Source: an uncultured Lachnospiraceae bacterium (GTDB lineage: Bacteria; Bacillota; Clostridia; Lachnospirales; Lachnospiraceae). From it: 64,000 bases of DNA. Location: NCBI GenBank assembly GCA_910585965.1, contig CAJUHH010000009.1:1-64000 (forward strand), given 5' to 3'. Position 1 is the first letter of the stretch. The number at the start of each line of letters is the position of its first letter. Under the pieces are notes generated by a model. The model saw only the letters and a program-made list of their open reading frames with translations, was not told the DNA's origin and did no database searches. Both the position numbers and the translations under genes were made by a program. Of this stretch, positions 24,152 to 33,827 are shown piece by piece.

Positions 24152-26740
24152 TTAATTCCTTTTGGCGGTTCCTGTCAAGACCCCGTCCTGCACCGATATT
24201 TCTATCACGTCCTTTGCCCTTACTTTATCGGCCAGTATCAGCTTCGCCGAAAGAGTCTCTACATATTTCTGTATATAACGCTTCAAAGGCCTGGCTCCAT
24301 ATACGGGATCATAAGCGTTTTCCACAATAAATTTTTCCGCTTCCGGCAAAATCTCAATGCGCAGCTCCCTGTCTGCCAGCCGCCTGTTCAAATCTTCCAC
24401 GATCAAATGGACAATGCCTCCGATATCTTCTTTGGTCAAAGGTTTGAAAAGTATCGTTTCATCCAGCCTGTTCAGGAATTCCGGCCGGAAATGGGCGCGA
24501 AGCTCGTTCATGACCAGTCCCTCCGCCTCGCTGCTGATGCTGCCGTCATCGCCGATTCCTTCCAGCAGATATCCTGCGCCGATATTCGAGGTCATGATCA
24601 AGATTGTATTTTTAAAGTCCACCGTACGCCCCTGGGAATCCGTGATGCGGCCGTCATCCAGCACCTGCAAAAGCACATTGAACACATCAGGATGGGCTTT
24701 TTCTATTTCATCGAACAATACCACCGAATACGGTTTTCTTCTGACAGCTTCCGTCAGCTGTCCGCCTTCTTCATAGCCTACATATCCGGGAGGCGCTCCG
24801 ATCAGCCGGGACACGGAATATTTTTCCATATACTCGCTCATGTCGATGCGCACCATATTATTCTCGTCGTCAAAAAGGGATGCCGCCAACGCTTTGGCAA
24901 GTTCCGTTTTTCCGACGCCCGTAGGGCCGAGGAAAAGGAACGATCCTATTGGTTTCGCTGGATCTTTGATCCCTGCCTTGGAACGGATGATCGCCTCCGT
25001 TACCTTTGTCACTCCTTCCTCCTGCCCGACTACCCGTTTATGCAGCTCCTCGTCCAGATGCAGCGTCTTGTTTCTTTCGCTCTCTGTCAGCTTCGCCACC
25101 GGAATGCCCGTCCACCGGGAAATAATTTTCGCGATCTCCTCGTCGCTGACGCTTTCATGGACTAAGGACAGATCTTCATTTTTCACCTTATTTTCTTCTA
25201 TCTCCAGCTGTTTTTTCAAAGCGGGCAGTTTTCCATAGCTCAGTTCCGCCGCTTTTTCCAGATTTCCTTCCCTTTGGGCGATCTGTATCTCGCTGCCGAT
25301 GGACTCGATCTGTTCCCTCAGTTTGGAAAGCTTTTCCACCGATGCTTTTTCATTGTCCCATTGAGCCTTTCTATTGTTAAACTCTTCTTTCCATTCCGCC
25401 AGTTCCTTCTGAAGGGAAGCCAGCCTCTCCTGGCTGAGTCTGTCATCTTCCTTTTTCAATGCCGCCTCTTCGATTTCCATCTGCATGATCTTGCGCTGCA
25501 GCTCATCCAATTCCGTCGGCATGGAATCCAGTTCTGTCTTAATCAGCGCACAAGCTTCATCCACCAAGTCGATCGCCTTATCCGGCAAAAAACGATCCGA
25601 AATATAGCGATGCGATAAAGTAGCCGCGCTCACCAAAGCATTGTCCATAATTTTTACGCCATGGTACACTTCATACCGATCTTTTAACCCTCTTAAAATG
25701 GAAATGGTATCCTCTACTGTAGGCTCTTCCACCATCACCGGCTGGAACCGGCGTTCCAGCGCCGCGTCTTTTTCAATATACTGCCGATACTCATCCAGCG
25801 TGGTAGCGCCGATACAATGCAGCTCCCCTCTCGCCAGCATAGGCTTGAGCATATTGCCCGCATCCAGTGCGCCGTCCGTTTTGCCGGCTCCTACGATCGT
25901 GTGAAGCTCATCGATAAATAAAATAATCTGTCCGTCGCTGTTTTTCACGTCTTCCAGAACAGCCTTCAAACGTTCCTCGAACTCGCCCCTGTATTTTGCC
26001 CCCGCTACAAGCGCGCCCATATCCAGGGCAAAAATCTTTTTATCTTTTAACCCCTGCGGCACATCCCCCCGCACAATACGCTGGGCCAGGCCTTCTACCA
26101 CCGCCGTTTTCCCGACGCCAGGCTCCCCGATCAGAACGGGGTTATTTTTTGTTTTTCTGGAAAGGATGCGGATAATGTTACGTATCTCGCTGTCCCTGCC
26201 AATTACTGGATCCAGTTTCTGGCTTCTTGCTTTTTCCACCAGCTCCTGCCCGTATTTTTCCAACGTATCATACGTAGCCTCCGGATTATCGGAAGTCACC
26301 CTCTGGTTTCCCCTGACTGTGGACAGCGCCTGCAGGAAGCGTTCCCGCGTAATGCCGTATTCGCGGAAAATTTCTTTGATTTCTTTATTAGGATGCTTCA
26401 GCATGGAAAGGAACAGATGCTCCACGGAAACATATTCATCGCCCAGCTGCTTTGCCTCGTCTTCCGCGTTGATCAGTACCTGGTTTAAGTCTTTTCCGAC
26501 ATAAACCCTTCCCCCTTGTACCTTTACCCGCTTTTGCAGCGCCGCCTCAGCCCGATTCAGAAAATGTTCCTTTTGGATTTCCATTTTTTCAATTAATTTG
26601 AGAATCAGACTGTCTTCAATAGTCAGAAGGCTGTACAAGAGATGTTCCTGTTCGATTTCCTGGTTTCCGTATTCATAGGCAAGCTTCTCACACTGTTCCA
26701 CCGCCTGCATGGATTTTTGGGTAAATTTTGATATATTCAT
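24152..26740 (-). CDS. clpB: Chaperone ClpB (AAA+ disaggregase)
   Basis: ClpB extracts polypeptides from aggregates with DnaK. The 862-residue protein has the Clp N-domain pair (1-145), AAA-1 with GEPGVGKTAVVEG, the coiled-coil M-domain (about 410-525) that is diagnostic of ClpB over ClpC/ClpA, and AAA-2 with GPTGVGKTELAKAL and the pore loop GYVGYEEGG. There is no ClpP-binding IGF loop in view, consistent with a disaggregase. A CIRCE operator overlies its promoter, so HrcA control is likely. AGGAG precedes the ATG. Confidence 0.97.
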   Translation of the reverse strand: MNISKFTQKSMQAVEQCEKLAYEYGNQEIEQEHLLYSLLTIEDSLILKLIEKMEIQKEHFLNRAEAALQKRVKVQGGRVYVGKDLNQVLINAEDEAKQLGDEYVSVEHLFLSMLKHPNKEIKEIFREYGITRERFLQALSTVRGNQRVTSDNPEATYDTLEKYGQELVEKARSQKLDPVIGRDSEIRNIIRILSRKTKNNPVLIGEPGVGKTAVVEGLAQRIVRGDVPQGLKDKKIFALDMGALVAGAKYRGEFEERLKAVLEDVKNSDGQIILFIDELHTIVGAGKTDGALDAGNMLKPMLARGELHCIGATTLDEYRQYIEKDAALERRFQPVMVEEPTVEDTISILRGLKDRYEVYHGVKIMDNALVSAATLSHRYISDRFLPDKAIDLVDEACALIKTELDSMPTELDELQRKIMQMEIEEAALKKEDDRLSQERLASLQKELAEWKEEFNNRKAQWDNEKASVEKLSKLREQIESIGSEIQIAQREGNLEKAAELSYGKLPALKKQLEIEENKVKNEDLSLVHESVSDEEIAKIISRWTGIPVAKLTESERNKTLHLDEELHKRVVGQEEGVTKVTEAIIRSKAGIKDPAKPIGSFLFLGPTGVGKTELAKALAASLFDDENNMVRIDMSEYMEKYSVSRLIGAPPGYVGYEEGGQLTEAVRRKPYSVVLFDEIEKAHPDVFNVLLQVLDDGRITDSQGRTVDFKNTILIMTSNIGAGYLLEGIGDDGSISSEAEGLVMNELRAHFRPEFLNRLDETILFKPLTKEDIGGIVHLIVEDLNRRLADRELRIEILPEAEKFIVENAYDPVYGARPLKRYIQKYVETLSAKLILADKVRAKDVIEISVQDGVLTGTAKRN

Positions 26741-26820
26741 AAACGCTCCTCTCTGCCGTTTTTCGTTGATAGCATATCCGGCTCCATTTCTGCTTATTAA
26801 CTTTTCTTTGTTCTATATGA

Positions 26821-26849
26821 ACTATAACACTAGTTGTTAGCAGAGTCAA
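26821..26849 (-). promoter_or_regulatory. clpB promoter
   Basis: Minus strand TTGACT (26844-26849) and TATAGT (26821-26826) with a 17-bp spacer, about 80 bp upstream of clpB. Confidence 0.8.
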
Positions 26850-26863
26850 GGGGTGAGTGCTAA
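26837..26863. promoter_or_regulatory. CIRCE operator (HrcA site)
   Basis: TTAGCAGAG-N9-GAGTGCTAA fits the consensus TTAGCACTC-N9-GAGTGCTAA at 15 of 18 positions. It covers the clpB -35 box, so HrcA binding would block transcription. Confidence 0.8.
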
Positions 26864-26871
26864 TTATTTGC

Positions 26872-26910
26872 AAAAAATCAGAAAGAGCTCATACTTATAC
26901 TCTTTCTGAT
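26872..26910 (-). terminator. Terminator after the LevR-like regulator
   Basis: An 11-bp perfect stem (ATCAGAAAGAG with CTCTTTCTGAT) is followed on the minus strand by a run of six T. It closes the PTS locus just before the clpB promoter. Confidence 0.85.
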
Positions 26911-26921
26911 TTCTCATTACA

Positions 26922-28313
26922 TCAACATTGCTTAATGATTTGAATAATATTCGCGATTTCATCATCATTGAATGTGACATAAAATTCATCTTCAAGGACA
27001 TGTAAAATTTCACATAAATCATTATATAATCGCTTGTTTTTCATAATCAACTGTTTGGTATTTATATTTCTTACTGCGTCTTCTTCATTTTGTAATCGAT
27101 ATACGGAACATGCAATATGCATAAACAAGCCGACCTCCTGATCAGACGACAGCCCATGGGCCGCTTTTCGAATCCGCAGAATCACTTTTGGCAAAACTTC
27201 TTTTAACAATTTAAAATCGAAGTTTTCTAACTGCTCCTGTAAGTATTCATAAATGGCATCATAATTTACAGACATGACAGACTCTGCCGTACTCAATGAT
27301 AATAAGATATCCAATTTATCCGGGGATACGTCAAAAAGTTTGGAAACCGGAATATAGGGAATACCATACAGCTTTGGATCATATGCGCCTACAACACATA
27401 CTATTTTCTGGTTTTTTTGAATTTGGTTTACTTTTTTCAGCAAATATTCATGATCTGAGATTGCTAACGGTATAATCTCTGTGTTTTCAAGATAAATATG
27501 CTGCTCAATATAATTTTTTATCTGAATTGCCGCGCCTTCTCCCGTCATGCATAAGGAAATAATCACCTGCGGTTTTTTCTGTTTCTGATAGGACTGTGCA
27601 ATTTTCGGATATATGGCCAGATAAGAACTCATGACTTCATCATAAATCTCATCCAACGAACTGTGGCAGCTTGCTTTGCGCGAACAATCCAAAGCGATTA
27701 GAGTGGCCGGTATACAGAATGTTTTTATTTGGATACCTGTTTCATTGCTAATCATTTCTGCCATTGTTTTTAATGAACCCATATCATACAGCATCAAAAC
27801 ACCCTGCCCCTGGTGGATTTCCAATATCGTTTGGCTTAATTCTTCATACATTTCCTGCATATCTTTATCTAATGCCAAATCAAACGAATAAATATTGTCA
27901 TCTCCTACAAGTGCGTTCGCAACTTCCACAATACTAGAGGCAGTGCTATTGCCATGCATTGCCACAAGGACAACCGGCTTTGCCTCTTCTTTTTCAATAA
28001 TCTTTTCTTTTGTTATAAACATGGACAAAAATACTACTTCATCAATGGATATCTGCACATGGAATTCTTTTTCCAGCATGGAAGTAAATTTGGAACAGAA
28101 AATATACTCCTCGTTATGTTCCTTTATCGTCGTTACAATCTGTTCGTTGGACAGCTTCTGTGACCCGCCTTTTCTTTCCAGCATAGCGGATAAATGCATA
28201 CAAAGGGCATAAAATACAGAATTTGTATAGATTCTGTCAAAGCGTTTCGACGCATCATTCAAGAAGGTTTCTACATGTTTAATGATTTTGGAATCCACAA
28301 TCTTAGAAATCAT
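26922..28313 (-). CDS. LevR-like PTS regulator, C-terminal half (PRD-EIIA-EIIB-PRD), split gene
   Basis: This 463-residue piece is the C-terminal part of a LevR/ManR-type regulator whose N-terminal half is at 28356-29549 in the same frame. The layout is PRD1 (CMHLSAML, H40), an EIIA-Man-like domain (VLVAMHGNSTAS, H120), an EIIB-like domain (ISLCMTGEG, C255) and PRD2 (LFMHIACSVYRL, H399). PTS enzymes phosphorylate such histidines to tune the activity. The ATG given is merely the first one after an in-frame TAG; translation here would have to restart without a clear Shine-Dalgarno. Joined, the two parts make 876 codons, a normal length. Probably a pseudogene half. Confidence 0.8.
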   Translation of the reverse strand: MISKIVDSKIIKHVETFLNDASKRFDRIYTNSVFYALCMHLSAMLERKGGSQKLSNEQIVTTIKEHNEEYIFCSKFTSMLEKEFHVQISIDEVVFLSMFITKEKIIEKEEAKPVVLVAMHGNSTASSIVEVANALVGDDNIYSFDLALDKDMQEMYEELSQTILEIHQGQGVLMLYDMGSLKTMAEMISNETGIQIKTFCIPATLIALDCSRKASCHSSLDEIYDEVMSSYLAIYPKIAQSYQKQKKPQVIISLCMTGEGAAIQIKNYIEQHIYLENTEIIPLAISDHEYLLKKVNQIQKNQKIVCVVGAYDPKLYGIPYIPVSKLFDVSPDKLDILLSLSTAESVMSVNYDAIYEYLQEQLENFDFKLLKEVLPKVILRIRKAAHGLSSDQEVGLFMHIACSVYRLQNEEDAVRNINTKQLIMKNKRLYNDLCEILHVLEDEFYVTFNDDEIANIIQIIKQC

Positions 28314-28355
28314 GTCTTTGTCGATTTCCCTTTGTTCAATTTCAGAATTGATTTG

Positions 28356-29549
28356 CTAGAAGTTATAATTCAAATCCGCATGAAGGATAGCCGCAATATC
28401 CTCATCTTCAATACCATGAGATTTCAGTTCTTCCACTTTACGGTCAATCATATTATAGTAATTGTCATCCGATATAACCACTGTCTCATCATGGCTTGCG
28501 TTGATTTCCTGTTCTGAAAAACTATACAGGTAATTATTGGGAATAACCTGTTCAATCTGTGTTCTGTATTTTCGATAAGAAAGAAATCCCTTTCGCACAT
28601 AGTTTGGAAAATCATGGATATACAATTCTAACTGGTTATCTTTTTTGTCAAAATTTCTGGCATAGCCGTTTGCGCATCCGATTTGAATATCCTTTTTTAA
28701 TTGCTTTACGTTGAATTGGCATGGATATAGCATCAGACAACGTAAAACTTCCGAATTTATTTTAATATTTTTATGAACACACTCTGCTTCCTTTTGGAAA
28801 AACAGCTGAATCATCTCTAACCGCTCTTCAAATGTCCTCTTAGAAAGCGGAGGAAGATCAATAACAATAGAAAATTTGGATGTATATAAGCTTAAATAAG
28901 AAGGGCTGATCGCATCGTCAACAGAATATACTAAAATCATGTTGCTGGAAGACACTTGTGCCACTTCCACATAATTTAATAATTCATTTTGTACATCATG
29001 ATACAGTCTGTTGACATGGTCGATAAATAAAATGCCGCCCTGCGCTTTTTTTATGGCGCCTTCTGTTTTTGAAAAGAAAATATCTTTCATCTTTTCATCT
29101 GATACTTCTGCTAAATACCGGCAATTGATTTTTATAAATGGCGCATCCTTGCCAATAATCCCTGACTCCTTCGCAAATTCATAAATCAGTTTTGCCAGGA
29201 GACTTTTTCCGGAACCGTCAGAACCTGTAATCAAAATAGGCAGAGAATGTCCCGGATACAATAAGGCTGCCTTTGTCAGCTGTACCACTTGTTTTAGGCT
29301 GGAGTAACATCCAATCATGGCATAAAAGCATGAGTTTTCCTGTTCTTTTATCAAAGAGTAATACACTGGTCTTCCTGCTGTTTTCTTTACCCTGCGTTCT
29401 TTTACCAATTCATTTAAGATTTTGCTTAAATTGGAACGTTGCATATATAAAGCTTCAGAAAGTTCCTGCGTAGTAAAACAAAGGTCTTCAGAATGTGCTA
29501 ACATTTGCTCCTGCATATATTCCAAAACGACATCTTTGCTTAGCTTCAC
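28356..29549 (-). CDS. LevR-like PTS regulator, N-terminal half (HTH and AAA+), ends at in-frame TAG
   Basis: A 397-residue piece with a winged-helix DNA-binding domain (about 15-65) and a sigma-54-activator-type AAA+ domain. Walker A is intact (ITGSDGSGKSLLAK near 108), but Walker B reads ILFIDHVNRL, with His in place of the catalytic Glu, and the loop that should carry GAFTGA is reduced to SKTEGAIKKAQ. It starts at a GTG with GGAGG and stops at TAG (28356-28358); 14 sense codons then lead to the next in-frame ATG. Contact with sigma-54 is therefore doubtful even apart from the stop. The family call is secure, the activity is not. Confidence 0.8.
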   Translation of the reverse strand: MKLSKDVVLEYMQEQMLAHSEDLCFTTQELSEALYMQRSNLSKILNELVKERRVKKTAGRPVYYSLIKEQENSCFYAMIGCYSSLKQVVQLTKAALLYPGHSLPILITGSDGSGKSLLAKLIYEFAKESGIIGKDAPFIKINCRYLAEVSDEKMKDIFFSKTEGAIKKAQGGILFIDHVNRLYHDVQNELLNYVEVAQVSSSNMILVYSVDDAISPSYLSLYTSKFSIVIDLPPLSKRTFEERLEMIQLFFQKEAECVHKNIKINSEVLRCLMLYPCQFNVKQLKKDIQIGCANGYARNFDKKDNQLELYIHDFPNYVRKGFLSYRKYRTQIEQVIPNNYLYSFSEQEINASHDETVVISDDNYYNMIDRKVEELKSHGIEDEDIAAILHADLNYNF

Positions 29550-29591
29550 ACTATCCCTCCTCGGATGTATTTTTCTTTATGATATTACTTT

Positions 29592-29822
29592 TTATAAATG
29601 GTTACGTCTTCTACAATTGTTTCCTATAAATGAGAAAAAAGCCAGCATGAACAGCGGTATATTTAACAGAAAATTTAAAATCCCCGCAATATCAAATCCC
29701 ACATTTAAATCTAGCAGAATCCGAATAATCTGTGAAATGCCAACCGTACCTCCATTATACAGTCCGGTTGGCACAAGAAACCAGTTTAATCCTCCACAGA
29801 ATAAAAAGAAGCCTGCCGCTTT
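29592..29822 (-). pseudogene. YitT family membrane protein, fragment
   Basis: A frame without a proper start reads AGFFLFCGGLNWFLVPTGLYNGG, then ILNFLLNIPLFMLAF, the pattern of the first part of YitT-type proteins. It begins directly after the stop of the GH1 gene and ends after about 75 codons, where full proteins have about 280. An ATG-less remnant left by deletion is the simplest reading. Confidence 0.6.
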
Positions 29823-31256
29823 TTATTCCACATCCTCTCCGTTTGACGCAATCACTTTTTTATACCAATAAAAACTGTCTTTCCGGTATCGTTTCATTGG
29901 CGAAGTTTTTGCTTTTTCATCATCTTCATCGCGGTCTACATAAATAAATCCGTATCGTTTGGAGATGCCTTCTCTCGTAGATACCAAATCCACTGCACTC
30001 CATGGACAATATCCAAACATCAAAGCGCCTTCTTCAATGCCATTTTTCATTTCAGAAATCATGCCTTTTAAATGTTCGATCCGATAAGCGTCATGAATCG
30101 TTCCGTCTTCCTCCAGTGTGTCTTTTCTTCCGTATCCATTTTCTGTAATAATCAATGGAAGATGATAACGATCGCTTAATTTGCGCGCCGTTATGCGGAT
30201 ACAATATGGATCAAAGGTATGTCCATCTATACCTGTTTCTAAGTATGGATTATTTACTGCTTTTCCAACCCCGGGTTTTTCTGTCAATTTTACCAGATAA
30301 CTCATATCGCGGTTATCTCCATGAACTATGCTGTCCCAGTCAATTTCATAGTAATCGCAATGTTCGATGGTTTCCGTACCATAGCAGTTGAAACCGATAA
30401 AATCCGGATGGCAGTTTTTCAGGGCATCCATATCCCCTTCCTGTATATCCAATACAATATGGTTCCAATGAAAATATGTCTGGATAGATTTGGGATATTC
30501 TCCGAAAACTAGAGGGTCTACCCACATATTGTTTCTTAAATCTTCCATATTCATTGCCGCAAGAACATCCTTCGCATTGGACGATGCCGGATAGCAGGCA
30601 CATAAATTCGGCGCAGGCCCTATTTTGGCATCCGGACACATCTCATGGCAGAGCGAGATGGCTTTTGCCATCGCAACAAGCTGTGTATGCCCTGTGTTAT
30701 ATAGCTCATTCAAATCGTTTGCCTTTCCGGTCAGCATATCCACAGCGCCATAGTAAATCATAACATTATACTCATTGTTCGTGAGCCAGTAATGGACATC
30801 CTCTTTAAAATTTTCAAACAAGATTCTGCAATACTCCACGTAGGCATCTGCCGTCCTGCGGGAAGACCAGCCGTTATATTTTTCCGCCAATGCGGCAGGC
30901 AAATCGAAATGATAGATCGTAACCAGAGGCTCAATTCCATGTTTATGGCATTCCCTGAAAACATCTTTATAAAATGCAATGCCTTTTTCGTTTACTTCCC
31001 CTTCCCCATCCGGCAATATACGAGCCCATGAAATAGACATACGAAATATTTGAAATCCCATTTCAGCCATAAGGGCAATATCTTCTTTATAATGATGGTA
31101 AAAATCGGAAGCATATTTAAAGGAACAGCATCCGGAATTAAGCCGTTTCTTTTCATAATCCCACGTTGTAGGTCCTTTTCCATCTACATCAAAAGCACCT
31201 TCAAATTGGGCGCTAGAAGAACTAGCACCCCATTTAAAATCTTTTGGAAAACTCAT
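29823..31256 (-). CDS. 6-phospho-beta-glucosidase (GH1)
   Basis: A family 1 glycosidase, 477 residues from the ATG at 31256, which has GGAGG nine bases upstream; an ATG at 31277 overlaps the previous gene. The acid/base Glu162 is in WLTNNEYNVM, where most GH1 enzymes have NEP, and the nucleophile is in IITENGYG. It ends with SFYWYKKVIASNG, the usual C-terminus. Partnered with a lactose/cellobiose-class PTS it should split a phosphorylated disaccharide in the cytoplasm. The gene looks intact although EIIC is broken. Confidence 0.92.
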   Translation of the reverse strand: MSFPKDFKWGASSSSAQFEGAFDVDGKGPTTWDYEKKRLNSGCCSFKYASDFYHHYKEDIALMAEMGFQIFRMSISWARILPDGEGEVNEKGIAFYKDVFRECHKHGIEPLVTIYHFDLPAALAEKYNGWSSRRTADAYVEYCRILFENFKEDVHYWLTNNEYNVMIYYGAVDMLTGKANDLNELYNTGHTQLVAMAKAISLCHEMCPDAKIGPAPNLCACYPASSNAKDVLAAMNMEDLRNNMWVDPLVFGEYPKSIQTYFHWNHIVLDIQEGDMDALKNCHPDFIGFNCYGTETIEHCDYYEIDWDSIVHGDNRDMSYLVKLTEKPGVGKAVNNPYLETGIDGHTFDPYCIRITARKLSDRYHLPLIITENGYGRKDTLEEDGTIHDAYRIEHLKGMISEMKNGIEEGALMFGYCPWSAVDLVSTREGISKRYGFIYVDRDEDDEKAKTSPMKRYRKDSFYWYKKVIASNGEDVE

Positions 31257-31273
31257 AAGTTGCATCCTCCAAT

Positions 31274-32458
31274 TCATTTTTCTAAGAATTCAACCAAATC
31301 CCCGTCATATACAAGCTCCATCATCTGGTATTCATCTTCATCTAAACGGCCGATGAGATTTCTTGTTCCATCGTTCACGATAGGAATTTTTACAATCTGG
31401 ATCTCGCCGGCATAATGTTTATAGTTATCATTCACAACTACCACATCCCCTGCTTCAAACATTTCTTTATCGCATGGGCGGGGTGCCAGAACTTCATCCG
31501 GCTTACTGTATTTAAAACGGGAAATTCTTGTGCGCCAAATCCATTCCGAACCGTCACCCATATCCAAATGGGGGAAGAAATCAAACAATACTTCTTTTTC
31601 TTTTTCCGTAACTTCCGGGTCTAAGGTTACGCGCAGCTTCTTGACCGGTTTATCCAGGCTAATTACTCCACGATCCACCAATAGCTTTAACATAGGGTCT
31701 ATTTCCTTTGACATTGCGCCACTTTCTTCCAATACTTCCTGCAGCTTCTTAAATTCTTCTTCGCTTGCATATGCATTTCCGATGAGAATATCATCTACAT
31801 CCCCTGTTGCCAGCATCATTCTTGCCTGTAAATCAATTGGCAGCATACGCAGTCTTTCCACTGTGGGAAGGCCGCATACGGCATCCCACACACCATGTGT
31901 ATTTTCTGCCGCAGAAGAAACAAATGCACCAATTCTTAAATCCCTCGACAATGCTTTCAGTTCTTTATTTTTATCGATGAATTTATTCCATTTCATTGCC
32001 GTATATCTCTGGGGATAGAAGTTATGGCACACCAGGAAATTTTTTGCATCAATTCCACAATCTATCAAACCCTTTACGATTTTCGGAGAGTTATTGAATT
32101 CAATGGTAATGCCATGAGGATTGCGCACCAGTTTCGCGTCGCCTTCCGGTCCATAGCTTAAATCCATACGCAGAATATCAACATCAATGCTTTTGAATAC
32201 ACTTAAATCATCCGGTGTTGCGCCCATTTTTTCAAAACACATTGGGTTTACATCCAAAGACACTTTCAAGTTATTCTTGTGTGCCGCAATAATCAGTTTT
32301 CTAAAATATTCCAGAACCTCTTCTTTTGTGCCTTCCACTGAAAACATACTGGAGAACACCCTGGATACGCCATAGCGTCCCGCCAGTTCAAAATATGCTT
32401 CAATTTCTTCCAGAGGTCTTAAATCCGGATATACCGAAATTCCTAATTCATGTTTCAT
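31274..32458 (-). CDS. MupG-like TIM-barrel protein (DUF871)
   Basis: A 394-residue DUF871 protein. It opens with LGISVYPDLRPLEEIEAYFELAGRYG in line with the family and continues as a barrel (about 1-230) plus a smaller cyclophilin-like C-terminal domain. A characterised member, MupG of Staphylococcus, cleaves MurNAc-6P-GlcNAc taken up by a PTS. Its place in a PTS operon with a GH1 enzyme suggests a phosphorylated disaccharide substrate here too, but which one cannot be told. AAGGAG precedes the ATG. Confidence 0.87.
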   Translation of the reverse strand: MKHELGISVYPDLRPLEEIEAYFELAGRYGVSRVFSSMFSVEGTKEEVLEYFRKLIIAAHKNNLKVSLDVNPMCFEKMGATPDDLSVFKSIDVDILRMDLSYGPEGDAKLVRNPHGITIEFNNSPKIVKGLIDCGIDAKNFLVCHNFYPQRYTAMKWNKFIDKNKELKALSRDLRIGAFVSSAAENTHGVWDAVCGLPTVERLRMLPIDLQARMMLATGDVDDILIGNAYASEEEFKKLQEVLEESGAMSKEIDPMLKLLVDRGVISLDKPVKKLRVTLDPEVTEKEKEVLFDFFPHLDMGDGSEWIWRTRISRFKYSKPDEVLAPRPCDKEMFEAGDVVVVNDNYKHYAGEIQIVKIPIVNDGTRNLIGRLDEDEYQMMELVYDGDLVEFLEK

Positions 32459-32478
32459 ATGATTATGTTCTCCTTATT

Positions 32479-33804
32479 TTATTTATTCATTGCTTCTAAT
32501 TCAGCTTCCTCTTCCGCTTTTTCTTTCTCAAGACATTGCTTTTCATAAATTTTGAAGAATGGGTAGTAAACCAAGTATATAATCGGGAACATCAGGAAGA
32601 CGAATACAAAATTACGCCAATCCAGTGTAGCCATGAACTGTTAAATACCTATTGGAAGCGTTGTCATAATTAAAATATGAGGTTGCATCATTAAATTGAA
32701 TGAATATGCAAAGTACAGAATTACCATAACTACCAAAGAGTTCAAAATAAACGGAATCAACAGAATCGGGTTATACATAATCGGGAAACCAAAAATTGCA
32801 GGTTCGTTTATATTGAACAGCCCTGGAATAAAGGAAGCTTTCGCAACTGCACTAATCTGTTTAGACTTACTCCTCAAACCCATAACACACAGCGGAAGCG
32901 TATTGCCGGCGCCACCTATCACACTCACGCATCCGTATAAGAAGATAGGGTTAAATGGCAATGGCTGTCCGGCTGCTACCAATTCTGCGTTTGTTGCATA
33001 TGCAGCCATATAAAGCGGCATAATGGCAGTGAAAACAACGCTTCCGCCATGAATACCGAAGAACCAGCTCAAGCAGAATACAATAACGATTACAACCATT
33101 CCAAGGGGAGATACCAGGTAGGACAACGGTATTGAGATCGCTTTCGTAATCAATGTGCCAAGTGTCAATGCACCGCCTGTGAGTTGAGAAATCACCTGTG
33201 CCAGGCCATACCAGACCAAAATGTTAATGCCTGACGGAATAATAGAGTTAAAGCTGTTCAAAATACCTTCCGGAACAACATCCGGCATGCGGATTTCCCA
33301 GTTATGCTCAATGGCAAACTTTGTAATACGTACGGAAATCAAACCGATAAGGATTGCGACAAAAATTCCGTTTGCCCCCAAAGAACTGATATTTAAGGCA
33401 CGAATTGTCTGCCCTGTTTCGGTTGTTGCTGAAACGATTGGCGAACATACCAGAATAAAGCATACCATAGAGGTAAACCCGGACTGGATCAACATTTTTA
33501 AACCAAGACGTTTTGCATACGTATATGCCAATGTAAAGGACATAAACAGTCCCAACAAGCCCATGGTAAGTTCATATGGCATGTATAACATGTTGTACAA
33601 TGCATCGCCGGATTTCCATCCAAATGCCATTCCACCGATGGCACAAATAATCTGAACAACAGCGCCAATCATGATAAGCCCCATTGTTCCTCCCATACCC
33701 TGGCTAATGGTTCCGAATGTAGGACTTTGGGATAGTTTCACACTAAATGCCTGAATTTTTTTCATAAATCCGCTATTTGCGAATTGTTCTAATTTGCTGT
33801 TCAC
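32479..33804 (-). pseudogene. PTS lactose/cellobiose-class EIIC, interrupted by an in-frame TAA
   Basis: EIIC is the membrane channel of the PTS. From a GTG at 33804 (AGGAGG nine bases upstream) the frame encodes 387 residues of a ten-segment EIIC (GLFNINEPAIFGFPIMYNP is the family loop) and then meets TAA at 32641-32643. In the same frame a further 53 codons follow (QFMATLDWRNFVFVF and on) to a second TAA at 32479. These form the expected last membrane helix and charged tail. The one stop therefore removes only the last helix; the rest shows no other damage. Confidence 0.82.
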
Positions 33805-33827
33805 TTTCTCTTTCCTCCTGTGACAAA

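Noticed and set aside
28356..28358. Pyrrolysine or programmed readthrough at the TAG
   Set aside because: A second linked gene has an ordinary TAA break, no Pyl genes are visible and the AAA+ motifs are already degenerate, so decay or sequence error is simpler.
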